DNA from: Auricularia sp. M13
Lineage: Eukaryota; Basidiomycota; Agaricomycetes; Auriculariales; Auriculariaceae
Length of the DNA: 64,000 nucleotides
Direction of reading: 5' to 3'
Assembly: GCA_037042915.1 (NCBI GenBank)
Contig: CM073199.1
Span: forward strand, 310,001 to 374,000
Each line of letters begins with the position of its first letter. Positions within the stretch are counted from its first letter, which is position 1. Below are positions 34,601 to 45,378 of this stretch, piece after piece. Under the pieces are notes generated by a model. That model was not told where the DNA came from. It worked only from the letters and a program-made list of their open reading frames with translations, and searched no databases. The translations under genes and the position numbers were made by a program.

Positions 34601-34862
34601 CCGCGCTCCGGGGACGAGGAGAGGAGGTAGGGGCTGCTGCTCCTGCCCACTTCCGCTGTGAGCCTGGATCCGTCTCGTGCTCGCCCGCGAATTCTTCTGC
34701 ATGTCTGGTGTGGCTTGCGTCCCAGTCCGCACCGCGAGATGTGCTGCTGTTCTCAGGCTCCGGGCTGTTCTTCGGCCTATGCGTGTCGCGTATGCGCGTT
34801 GCGTCCAATATTTGCTCGCGCGTCGATCGTGCTGTGCTGTCATCAATTGTCTGGGGTGGATA

Positions 34863-35320
34863 AAGCCCTGCTGTACTAGACTGGTCTGACGTACTGTATA
34901 CGCCGGCGAGACGCTGTTACTGTTGTCTGCGCCGGCGTTGACATGATTCGACTATGATTCGCTCCGTATCATTCGGTCGCTGGCATTCGCATCGAATGCT
35001 CCCTCCCGTGTGCTTGGTCTTCATGCTCGGTACGGTTTGCGCTCAACACATACATCAAAACACGCTGATCTCAGGCTGTCCTTCTGCGCGTCGCATGCGC
35101 ATGCGCATCCCGTCGAAGAAACCTGCGCGCGGCAGTCATGTCTCTCATCAATGCTCAGGGTGGGAAGAGCCCTGCTGAACTACATTAGCAGAAGTATACG
35201 CCGGCGAGACGCTGTTATTTGTGATGCAACTGCGATTCGCTCCGTGCCATTCGGTCGCTGAATGCGAAGCGAATTCTCTCTTCCTCCCGCGTGCTTGGTG
35301 CTTGGCGCTGCCACAAAGCG
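34863..35320. repeat. Degenerate ~300-bp tandem duplication
   Basis: Two neighbouring copies (start near 34863 and near 35167) share AGCCCTGCTG, TATACGCCGGCGAGACGCTG, CATTCGGTCGCTG and CGTGTGCTTGGT/CGCGTGCTTGGT in the same order, with many substitutions and small indels between them. No gene is seen. It is an old local duplication of intergenic DNA. Confidence 0.6.
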
Positions 35321-35785
35321 CTGATAGTTCCGGATGCGCAGGGCAAATCCTTCTTCCCTTACTTGGTTGTTTGATGCGGGTGTTTCAGGCAGCAGCGGTC
35401 CCGCTGGACGGACGGCTTCTTCCCATGTACCGGTGACGCCAGCGTGTACTGCCTATAGGTCCGAGACTTATGGGTCTGAATGTCTGTTTCCCGCAGTGCG
35501 CACAAGTGCTTATCCAGACCGCCTTCAATAAAGTGGCTTATGATATCCGGGAGAGGATATTCAGGTCTTAATCTGACAGTCCGCCTGATCATGCACTCGT
35601 GATACTGACAGCTGTTTGGTCCAGCCCCGGGGCGCTCCATCGGGAGCGCGATTGCTTCCCTGCCAACTGCTCCCGTATCCGACGCATGGGAAGACTCAAG
35701 AGTCGCGTCAGACCATTGCGCCCGACGCCCAGCTCTTCTCTCTTCTACTATAGCATCTCTTTCTATAGTATCCTCCGCGACCACC

Positions 35786-37525
35786 ATGGACGGTGGAGGC
35801 ATGAACATCCCCGACCGCGCTACTATAATCCAGTACACGCACTTCACGCGAGTGTGCGTCCCGCGCGGGTGCCCATTTATGGGAAAATTTGATCTTATCT
35901 AACCGATCGCCATGCAGAGCCCGGAGCGAGCAAGTAGGCACGTCGTCTTCTGCCCGCGTATAATTCCTTCAAGTGGTTGACTCTTCGCGATGAAGCTTGC
36001 TGTGCGTTGTGGCATGGTCAACATTGCAGGTTTTGCTGACGGCTTGCCGGCGCAGACACCTTGATGGTCTATGACTGGTTATTATGGTTCGTCCTTCATC
36101 ATCTCGACCTGGGCCAGCCTTCTCTGAGCTGATCCACATTCAGCTGGGAACATGAACACGACCTCGTGCGTGACAGTTAAAATTTTTCATGAGTCGTAGA
36201 AACAAACTGGCGCGTCGCAGCTCTCGACTCGCGGCGCCCCACCGGCCAAGATTGCATACATCTTCTGCAGATACTGGCCGCTCTTCACCTACCCCCTAAC
36301 GATATGGGCGCAAGTGACGGAAACCAACCCCGTAGTATGTGCGAAGATCTTCCAACTACCACTCTTTCTCGCCATTATAAATGTGCGTCAGCTAGCTTTT
36401 TTTTTACATTGCGTTGAGACTGAGCCCCTGTCTTAGTTTTCTGCTGCGGCATGTAGGCTGCTCATGCCCTGCGCGGCGTGCTCGCTGATGAATGACGCAT
36501 TCATCAGCCATCCTCATCGTCCGAATTTACGCGTTCACGGGGTCACGGATCTTCATCGCCGCGGGTCTCATATGCGCATTCCTCGCCGCCGGAGCCTTCC
36601 AAGTGTGGGCAGTTGCAACCCAAATTGAGCGTGTGTCGTCCCATTCCTCAACAGCCCGTGGAGCTGGCGTTAATCTGCGCGATATGCAGTGGTCGATGGC
36701 GCCCCAGCATGCTTTCCGCAGGACAAACATTCGAGCAACAAGGCGCTCAGCGTGCGTCACTCCATTCCGTACAACATCTCGGAAGCTTTTCTCACGCTCT
36801 TGCTAGTGGTACTTTGTCCGTCAACCGTCGCCATTGGCGTTGCAGATGCTCATCGCCTGCTAGTTTGCCCCTTTCCTGTTCGACCTGGTAGCCACCAGCG
36901 TCTTCGTCTTTGTACGGCATCTCACTTCCGATGTTTTGGACATTTGACAAAGTTTGTCATTCCAGTGCGCGGCGCGCATAAGGTTTGCTACTGCTGGATC
37001 TAGCACGGCCGTCAGCGTCTTCATCCGCGAGGGCATCGTCTATTTCCTCGCCATCTCCGCGATCAACTTGGGCAACGCCGCTATGAGTTTCCAGTAAGCA
37101 GCAGACTGCCAGCGTAGCCTTCACGCATGCTGATAGTTTGCGACGCAGACCCCGCGTGGCGATCTCGGGCACGCTTGCAGCGTTCAGCATGTCAATGCCT
37201 AACATCCTGGTTCGTCATCCTCGCCGAACTTGCTTCCCAATGTTGACGCGCAGCGCTTCCTAGGCTTGCAGATTGTGCGTCCGCTTTCCTGAATGAGAGG
37301 TCGTCATACATACTCAGTTGACATGACAGGGTGATCAACTTGCGAAGCACCGCCTCGAATCCGCCAAAAGGAGGCACCAATTTCAGCACAGACGTCGCCT
37401 TCACGCCGCCGCCGCGCACACGGCGCCCATACCGCGATGAGATCGGCCTTGAGACGATGCCGCTGACCCCGTCTCAAGGACAGCAAGAAAGATCTGGGGA
37501 CAAACTGGATGGATCCCTGGCATGA
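35786..37525 (+). CDS. DUF6533-type multi-pass membrane protein, copy 2
   Basis: The first exon starts at ATG 35786 (MDGGGMNIPDRATIIQYTHFTR). Further exons are DTLMVYDWLLW, the mini-exon WEHEHDL, then APPAKIAYIFCRYWPLFTYP...FQLPLFLAIIN, ILIVRIYAFTGSRIFIAAGLI, ACFPQDKHSSNKALS, TAVSVFIREGIVYFLAISAINLGNAAMSFQ and VAISGTLAAFSMSMPNIL. The last ones are ACRL and a tail rich in Thr/Pro/Arg ending DGSLA at 37525. Exon sizes and junction positions match copies 1 and 3. Some central exons (36640-36960) are hard to phase, so partial decay cannot be excluded. About seven TM helices; function unknown. Confidence 0.65.
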
Positions 37526-37675
37526 GCTCACCCCACAGTTTGCGCTCACTATTATATTTACTGTAGCGATATGTAAAATGACCGATCTTCTTCATCGTCC
37601 AATGGTGCATATTCAATCATTTTGGATGAATCCCAGAACGCAGAGCCCGATTGAAGTGAAGCAGGCATTGATAAT

Positions 37676-39141
37676 TCAAGGAGAATAGAGAGGTGGCACA
37701 GTGTTGCGCTGCTCAGCCGGGTCGAGAGGCGGCGAGCTCAGTTTCTCTCGCGGGACTGTGACCGGGCGAGAAGCAGCGCCTGGGGACCATCCTGCATTAG
37801 GCGTGGAGGGGCTCTCCCCAGTCACTGATGACGGTACGTGCGAGCCAGGCTCGAAAGGATTCCTTGTGGTCGCGTAGGTCGACGCCCCAAGCAGGTCACT
37901 CGGCGTGAAAGGGCCGAACTGTATGGCTGTAGGTTGCGCCCCTGCGAGCGAATAGGCATTCGTGGGCTGAGCGCGGCTTGAGCCACCACCGTAGAAGACG
38001 GACGGCGGTGCGCCGGGCAGTTGCGTGTGCGCCTGTCGTCTGGCAGCGCGGCGACGAAGAAACCAGAAGAAGATCGCTACGATAGCAAGCCCGGCCACAA
38101 TGGGTATCAAAACCGCCAGAGCGACGGCGGTTTGGGTCGATAATCCGCCCTCACGTTTGATGGGTGGTCTGTCGGCATTGTTATCGCCTGGACTGGCAAA
38201 TGTCCCGCTAGCCGAGCGGACCGTCAGTGTCTGCGAAGAAACACAGCGTAGTCCAGACTGACGAAGAGGACTGAGTGGAACAAACGGGAATTGTGGAAGG
38301 GTCTGTCGCAGTCGCCGCAGTTTCATCACTGCTAAGAAGGGCGATGGCGTCGTCAGCTAACATCGCGGGAGGATTGGAGAGAGCGCACGTATAATAAACA
38401 AGGTAATCAAGGAGGACGAACGATTTGGGTTGAAGTGTCATGGTCAGCGCGTGGGAGCCACTGTTGAGGCCGAGCTTGGTAAAGAACGGAACATTGAATT
38501 GGTAATCTGTCACAGTCGCATCTGGCGTATATTCGTAACCGCCCTGCTGGACATCGTCAAGCGTGAAAGTGAGGTTCACGTTCTTGATGATAGGGCGCTC
38601 GCTAGTGCCGTTAACTGTGATGCCATAGACCATCACACCAATCCCTAGATGGGGGTATATATACATAAGTTGCATCATCCCAGCCTGCCGAAAGCTACGC
38701 ACCTTGGAACGTATACGACATGGTAACGGGTGCCCCGTCTGACTGACGCGCAGCATCATGCCATGTGCCGTCGTTGATAAACTGCATCTGCTCGAGGTTG
38801 GGTACGGCGCTGCAGCCGGGGCAGCTCCCGGAAGCCTGCCAGTTACCGGTGTAGTCCAAGTCCAGATCGTCGACCTTCACACTTTGCGTCTGAGCATATA
38901 GTTAATCGCGAACTGTCCGCTGGCCGCTCTGCAGGCTCACCATCGTCTCGGTCTTGTTCCGTTTCTCTGGGCCTGGCCGAGCAAATGCAGAACACCCAGG
39001 AGCCAGAGACGGAGAATGTTGCTGCGAGATGAGCTGATAGCGGACACAGATCCTTTTAAGACCTGATAGCAAATAGCATCCAGCCACAACCGAGCGTTCG
39101 GCAGTGAAGAAGGCCGAACATGAATGCAAACATATTGCCAT
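37676..39141 (-). CDS. Type I membrane protein with beta-sandwich-like ectodomain
   Basis: The exon ACG-CAA-AGT... begins after a CTCAG acceptor and encodes VKVDDLDLDYTGNWQASG and NDGTWHDAARQSDGAPVTM. After intron GTGCGT...ATCTAG come IGVMVYGITVNGT and FVLLDYLVYYT. A further intron precedes SDETAATATDPSTIP, and another precedes TLTVRSASGTFASPG. The TM helix is AVALAVLIPIVAGLAIVAIFFWFL, followed by RRRAARRQ and a Ser/Pro-rich cytosolic tail ending PPLYSP. This domain order is common in basidiomycete membrane proteins of unknown, possibly sensory, function. The first exon is unclear: an ATG at 39141 is in phase but lacks a signal peptide, while a signal-like stretch (LRLWLLGVLHLLGQA) lies in another frame. 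Confidence 0.6.
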
Positions 39142-39767
39142 GCCGGCACCGGCGGCGCCTGTACTGGATTATTGTGCGCTTGTAGCCTAATGCGAGCGCA
39201 GACGGAAGAGAAACACTGGTTCAAACTGAAAACTAGCAACGTCGGCGTGATTCGCGGTCGCAGGAGTTGCCCGCGGTGAAGCGCGTAGGACTCGCGCCAT
39301 TGGAGGTGCTGTACCTGAGGTCGACGCGGCGGCGCAGCGACGAGGACGGATTTATACGGTCTGAACTTGTGAACGTCGCTGACGAGCCGCGGAGCCGGAA
39401 TCGGGAGTGGCCGCCGGACATACACTTGATAGGTCCGCGACACGGCTTGCAATGATATTGCGCTCGACTTTGGTCCTTCCATTCGCACTATTCCAGTACA
39501 GAGTATCCATGCATTTTACAGCGGTCAGTTTGCGTGGACGGTCGTCTCCTACCCTGGAAATGGGGCACGGAAATTGAGATATAAAATGGAAAGTCTCAGG
39601 CTGATGCCCGCATGAAGCTTGAATATCGGTCTGTCGATACCACAAGGCAAGGTCAAGGAATACCGTATCCTGTACCTATAAGTGTATATGTTAAAACATC
39701 AAATTGCGTGTATTTCCGAAACCAGACCTCGCAGGTCTCAAGGCACGGGAGGTGAATAACCGAAGGT

Positions 39768-40267
39768 TCAAGCAGAGTAGGGGGGAGGGAGATCGAGAGA
39801 AGACAGGCCCAACTTCTCTCTCTTAGCCGCGAGAGGGATGGGACGGGGCGGTGGTGCGGGGAGTTGCGTGTCCGTTTCTGACTGTCGGCTTGCAGCTCGT
39901 CGAGCGCGCACGCGCGCGCGGAGATTCCAGATCGTCAACAGAGCGGTCATTGCCAGGATTGGTATCAGAACTGCCAGAGCGATCCTGGTTCCGGTAGACA
40001 ATCCGGCACCGCGTGTGCTCATCTCCCTGTCAGCGGGGGTATCTGTGCTGGGACTTGTCCCACTGAAACAGTTGAGTCGTGAGTGAGTATGAGAGATAGG
40101 AGAAGCCAGACTGACGAAGCCGGTGATGCTGACGGAATGCGAATTGTTGTATGCTCGCTGGAGATTGCAACATTTGTTTGCGAAGAAAATTCACCACCAC
40201 GTGTGATAGTCACGTTGTCGGCGGGGGAATCGCCGCTAGGGATCGTCCTGCTGGGCCGCTCAGATCG
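39768..40267 (-). pseudogene. 3' half of a transposon-split ectodomain/TM gene
   Basis: The distal part encodes a TM helix and tail (LSTGTRIALAVLIPILAMTALLTIW, then RARVRARRAASRQ and DLPPPYSA) that match the intact paralogue at 37676-39141. The part nearest the transposon (40267 downwards) aligns with the paralogue just after its last intron. The missing 5' half lies at 48324-48990 on the far side of the Plavaka element, on the same strand and in the right order. A partial second copy of the juxtamembrane segment is also present (around 40083-40230), so this half was also internally duplicated. Confidence 0.75.
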
Positions 40268-40269
40268 TA

Positions 40270-40300
40270 CTTCTGTAAAAGCCGATCTGCTCCGGAGCCG
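40270..40300 (+). repeat. Plavaka element, left terminal inverted repeat
   Basis: About 30 bp starting CTTCTGTAAAA, matching the inverted right end at 48290-48321 with a few mismatches and one gap. Confidence 0.8.
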
Positions 40301-40489
40301 GTATTAGCCGATCCGGGCGCTGCTGTTCTCTGGCTCTTGCCAGTGGCCGTCAGAGCGGCCGGAGCAGCAGAGCGTCGGCCTGCTCGCAACCGAGTCCCGT
40401 TGCTTTGGGCTCAAATATTCCGCAATATGAGCACATATAGACTCAATACTACCAGTACTGGCGATGTCGGTGCAACGACGAAGTGAGCA

Positions 40490-43400
40490 TTACAGCAACG
40501 ACCTAAACATCGGTTTATCTGCCTGGTGACTAACCCAAAACTCGCCCTTCCAGTCCTCCAAGACGTTTTCGGCTGTCAGCTCTCGAGGGATTGCAGGTGT
40601 ATCGCGACCAAGCTTCGGGGCAAGGAACGCGCTACGGCGTATGTCGACGGCCTCGATAACCGATACGGATCGTATCCTCTCAGCGCCGCGGCCTCGCGCA
40701 AGCACCATTTCCGCGGACACCTTGAACATCCCAGAATCGGGATCCCGCCTGCCTAGTTTCGTGAACCACTGTACAAACGCAAGCTTTCCCGGCAGCTCGA
40801 TCCTTGCGGCGGCGAGGTAATTCTTGATTTCTGGCGGAAGCTCGAAAAGCGCGCGAAGGTGCGCGACGCGAAGTCCTTCGAGCTTGGTCAGAAACTGACT
40901 GCAAACGAACAGTGCCTGCTCACCTTCCGTCCCGCCTTCGCCGGCAAGCTCCCCGCCCTCCTTCACGAAGACGGGAGAGAATTGTGCATGCAGGAAGGCG
41001 TCCTCGTCACCCACGTCGAGATCTGCACGGAGTCGCGGCGGTACTGCGTATGCAACATCCCGTGTGTCTTTGGCCGCGACGGTCTGAAGATCTGGTGTGT
41101 AGAACTTCATCTTGTGCCAGACTGGGAACCGAATGAAGTTGCTGATATACGGAACATCAGGCGGAGTACCGTTGCGACCACTGCTCGCCCATTCCGACGC
41201 AATGTAGTTGCCAAGGAATAGACGGAGTGCATCTTCAATGCCACATGCGCGGTGAAGGCGCTCGAGCTCGCGCAGCGTACGCTGCGCCGCCGGCTTCTTC
41301 GCGTATTCGATTGCTTCGTGTTGACGCATATCGATACGCTTTCGAGCATCGTAGGACGCGCCATCGAGGTGGGCAATCGAATGCCCCATGTAGTCCATTT
41401 GTTCTTGCCTGATTAGCCATTCGCACACCTGCTTTGGATACTGCGTCTTCTTTTTATTCGATGCCCTGTATCCATTCTTGAGGTCGTCGATGTGGAGGCG
41501 CTCGCCGATGTCGGTACTGACTGGGGTCAGCGCGCCGAAGAGCTTGATGGACGGGATGAAGTGCTGGAGCATGTGAAGTTTTGGGAACGCCAGGTCTGCG
41601 GTCGTTGTTAGTCGAGGCAGCACAGTGGACTACACTGCGAACGCACTTGGGCATGCACCAAGCTCCACGAACACGGCCTTGTTCTCATGAAAGCGGTTGA
41701 GGACTTGCTGAGCATCGGCAAGTGTATCGTCCGAGTGTGTTTCGTACTGCACCATGAAGGTAAAGTTGAGCAAGGCGCTCATTGCGCGGATGAAGCGTTT
41801 GTCGACATTGGCAGAGGCCATCGCGGCCAGCAGCTGCTTCGAGATCGCCCTATGCTCGGTGCCCGAAACGCGCTGCAGGCATGATATGCCGTCGTCGAAG
41901 TGCCGCAGGCCGTGCATCCGCATTAAGCGTGCCATCCGCGCGTCAAGCTCATCGTCGCCGAGCAAGGCTCTACACCATGCGGTAAGGTGCTTGACAAGGC
42001 CTTGGTATAGTTGGTGCAGTATGTCCGTGTCCCAAAAATCGCAAATCGGTGATCAGCGATTATGCTCTTATCAGAGCTCTATGTATCGTGATACATGCCT
42101 ATATGCACCTATGAGATGCCTTAAGCGCCTATAAGACCTGGTAAGTACTGATAACTCGTCAATGTGGAGTGATAAGCGGTGACCGGCGCTGATCAAGGCC
42201 TGATCAGAGCTCTGCGGCCTGGGATAAGGCCTCATCAGAGGTGATCAACCCTCACCAGCAACAAGTACCCCCAGTACCTGTTCACTCAAGTCCCAGCTAC
42301 TGAGAGCTCAGGCCAGTCATGAGATGGTGCTTGGGGGGCCTCCAGGAGGAAGGGGAGCCGCGGTTCAATGGAGCGGAGGTCCGGTGGAGCGGTGGAGCGG
42401 GCATGTATACTTTGCTCCACCCTTACAGACAATTGGCGTAATAGCCTAGCTGGTAGCTCGCGCCAGGGTGCGTGTGGCCATCAGGCAAGCCGTTGGTTCA
42501 AATCCAGGCTAAGTTAGAAAATATACAAGTCATGTACAACCTGGAGTAAGTCTAGAAAATGTACCCTAGTTAGTAATACCAGTAAGTAGTAAATGTACAA
42601 CTGTAAATACAGAAAGTAAGACCCAGCTGCCGCATAGGAGCGGTAGCTGGGGGAGTTTTCGTAATATCGGGCTGGGCGGCTGATCAGCTCTTATCCGCCT
42701 TGTCCGCATTATAAACTTGTATAGGCCTTGTCAGCCGTATAATAGGCCTATAAGCGAGTATACCCCCTGAAGCTGTTTGATCAGGTAGGGGGTCGGCTGA
42801 CCCTGTTATCAGGACTCATCACACTTGGTCAATCCTCATAGCCAACTTGCACTTTTTGGGACACGGCGCGATGGCCTCGTGCACGTTGACGTGTGCCCAG
42901 TCCTTCCAGAAGGGCTCAAGGATGTAATTGAGACCGTGGTTCTTGAGGTAGCGCTCAGCTGCAGCGACAGAGCCCAGTTTTGCGGCGTGGCGGACGTGTC
43001 GAAGTGTTTCTTCAGGAGACCGCGGTTGACCGACTTTGTTCTTGGCGAAGTCGCTCTTCTTGATGTCGCACTTGGGACACGCCCGGCATCCTGTGTGCAG
43101 GCACTGCTCGGGATAGTCAAGGCCTTCCATAGCAAGGATAGGGTACCCTTCGTATACATCGCCATTCGCAGATGTGAACTCCATCCCGGAATGCGAAGCT
43201 TCACGAAGCGGTTCAAAGACGACGCGCATGGCCTTGTGAATGATCCGATGCGCTAGTTCGCGCTGCTTGGACTTGGAAAGCCCCAGGCCTTTCAGGTTCA
43301 CGACGGGAAGTAGAGCGGTAAGGGCATGGGTGCGACTCGAGACATCGCGCAGCAAGCTGCTATCGATTGAAGAAATCGTCGTATACAGCGGGTACGCCAT

Positions 43401-44436
43401 GTTGCTCTCAACACCGATGAGCTGGCACAGCTGCGTCTTATCCTGGAACGTCGTGACAGGCACGACCGTCGCGCCACGTGGTAGCTGACCCTATAGTATC
43501 ATCAGGTTTAGATGCTGGGCAACCTGGCATATAACGCACCTGGACCCGCCACATCCACTGCCCAGTATTGAAGTTGTTGTAGAGCCGTACGGTACGGGAT
43601 TCGTCGGTGTACAGCTGCTCGGGTTTAAGAGCGATTCGGCCCTGTACGTTATAGCGGCTCCAAAGATCCTGTAGCACCAGGCGTGAGTTGCGGTACAGCA
43701 ATGGAAAACGACGCTTCAGGCCAGGCACTGTGATGTTGGTCTTCATCCACGGTGCCTGGCAGGGAATCTTGGCCATTATAGCTTTGAGGGCACGGGCCGT
43801 TGTGTAAGAAAGCTGAAGCGCCTCCCGAACCTGTCCAGCGTCAGATATTAAAAAAGTAAACGAGGTCTTGGTGCGTACACTCTTCTTCTTCATCAGTCGT
43901 TCAAACGCGCTGCTGCTGATGGATTCAGCAGTCAGCCAGTCGGCGAAGTCGTAATCCAACTCGTTCTTGAAGGGATAAAACTTAGAGCCTGACTGCGCAC
44001 GCGCCGCTTCGAAGCTTGCATGGGGAGGTCGAGCGCGCCGAATGCGTTGCCCAGCGGACTCGTAGATGACGCGAACGGGCTCGGTGAATTCTGCGGCCTG
44101 GATGGTGTCCAAATGAGCCATATGCTGGGCGTCATCGTCGTCGTCATTGTCAGCTCGTGCATCTGCTGCGTTGTCGTCGCCAGGTGCCCTCCATTCTTCG
44201 TCAACATCCATCCACTCATCTTGATCTTCAAGGTTATCGACCTCTGGAGGAGGCATGGGCTGCCGATTTGGATGCAGCTGGCCGCGATGCACGAGTGCGC
44301 GCAACGCTTGATGGTCCGCATCCCTTGACCTCGAAATATGGCGCTTGAGGTCACCTTCTGAGCGATACGGCCCATTCCCGCAAAGGCGACAGAAATGTGA
44401 AGCAGTAGAGCGGCGCGCCTGTAGGGCCTTAGCCAT
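40490..44436 (-). CDS. Plavaka-type transposase, interrupted by a nested element
   Basis: Start ATG 44436 (MAKALQARRSTASHF) leads into a C2H2-like finger (CRLCGNGPYRSEGDLKRHIS). An acidic linker and the conserved core follow. An intron at 43539-43491 joins WRVQ to GQLPRGATVVPV; then come QLCQLIGVESNMAYPLY, HTGCRACPKC and FWKDWAHVNVHEAIAP. Here the 836-bp element (42028-42863) intervenes. The protein would continue DILHQLYQGLVKHLTAWC, ERLHIDDLKNGYRASNKK and the C-terminal WKGEFWVSHQADK. A further intron lies near 41643-41593. Without the nested element the frame is open and has the usual Plavaka layout, a DDE-type enzyme cutting at the element ends. As it stands, the gene is inactive. Confidence 0.85.
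42028..42863. mobile_element. Nested 836-bp non-autonomous element inside the transposase gene
   Basis: The ends are inverted: TGTCCCAAAAATCGCAAAT at the left and the inverse of TGTCCCAAAAAGTGCAAGT at the right. It is flanked by CG on both sides (42026-42027 and 42864-42865). Removing the element and one CG restores the transposase codons exactly (I-A-P|D-I-L), which fixes the borders to within a base. Subterminal zones are rich in CTGATCAG, CTTATCAG and CCTGATAAGG-like motifs. It has no transposase gene. The superfamily is undetermined: the CG could be a 2-bp duplication, or no duplication if the repeat is read as GTGTCCC. Confidence 0.8.
42443..42506 (+). other. tRNA-like pol III promoter (A and B boxes), SINE-like
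   Basis: TAGCCTAGCTGG (42443-42454) fits the A-box consensus and GGTTCAAATCC (42496-42506) is a perfect B box 41 bp further on. No complete cloverleaf forms around them and the 3' part continues into unrelated sequence, so this is not a functional tRNA gene. It may be a tRNA-derived SINE head carried inside the nested element at 42028-42863. The 3' end of such a SINE is not clear. Confidence 0.55.
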
Positions 44437-44634
44437 CGGGTGTGCGGTGGTAGAGCAAGTACGAGACAGAGTCCGAATTTGCCTCGCTGTATGCCGACGG
44501 GTCAGTGTAAGCTGCAACCACTGTATACAAAATATTTCATGCAATGCAGGTGGGTTTAGGCTTTTGAAAATGTGCAGATAATGGCGAAGAGAACTATGTT
44601 ATATTATTCGTAGTTGAGCCTGTTGAGGTACATT

Positions 44635-45288
44635 CTACGGCCGGATCCTCTGGCGCTTCTTCGGGCGTTCCACCTGCTCATGGTTCACAACCTGCGGCTG
44701 GACAACCTGTTCTGAGAGTCTCAGAATGGCAAAATCAACTTCTATTTCAAAAGTCATACCATGTCTTTTGTCGGGGAGGACGGCAACATAATCTCAAGGT
44801 CCGAAGGCTCAGTTTCCGTGAAAGAAGTCTCACGCTTGAAGACAGAGGCAACGGTGCGGTTTGTATAGCGCTGTGTGACAGTGTTGATTGCTCGAGCCGA
44901 CGTTTTGTGGGTGCGGTGGACGAGGTCCCGGATGCGAGCATATGTTTGCTCCAAGAGGGCCTGCAAAGATTCAGTGGTAACTAGCGAGCCTGAGGGCTGC
45001 TCAAATTGAAGTTGAATTGTCTAATTATAATTATAATTTCTTAGATTACTTGCAGCTTTGGCGCAGATTCGACATACCGTGGAACCGTCGTTGTTGCGCC
45101 TTTGTGCGAAGCTCTTGACGTGAGGTGAAGAAGGCAGAGAGCAGGATATGAGCTGCCCGTGGAATGTGATAGACAGGGCCGGATTTTGTGGCATCTGCGT
45201 CGTGGACGGCGGTCTTCCAGGAGGCAACGTCCGAGTCACGGTCGATGAAGAAGTCGGACTTTGCGTTGGCCCCACGCGGCGGATACAT
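44635..45288 (-). CDS. Small accessory gene of the Plavaka element, unknown function
   Basis: From ATG 45288 the frame reads MYPPRGANAKSDFFIDRDSD and HIPRAAHILLSAFFTSRQE. A second exon encodes ESLQALLEQTYARIRDLVHR...TVASVFKRETSFTETEPSDLE. An intron with donor GTATGA (phase 0) then leads to a C-terminal exon PQVVNHEQVERPKKRQRIRP with a basic, NLS-like tail. The first intron (around 45050-45000) could not be phased, so the model is provisional. It starts 90 bp from the divergent DUF6532 gene, suggesting a shared promoter. The domain is not recognised. A role in transposition or regulation of the element would be a guess. Confidence 0.45.
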
Positions 45289-45378
45289 CCAACTTTCGAG
45301 AATTTGATCCCCGCTGTCCTCTCTTTTTTTCACTCCACCAACTACTCCAGACGTATACGCAACCCTCAAGGTTTACCC

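Noticed and set aside
42443-42516. Second tRNA gene
   Set aside because: A and B boxes are present, but acceptor and anticodon stems do not form; treated as a SINE-like promoter.
42028-42863. The segment as an intron of the transposase
   Set aside because: It starts and ends with inverted repeats, not with GT...AG borders in phase, and is many times longer than the introns of this region.
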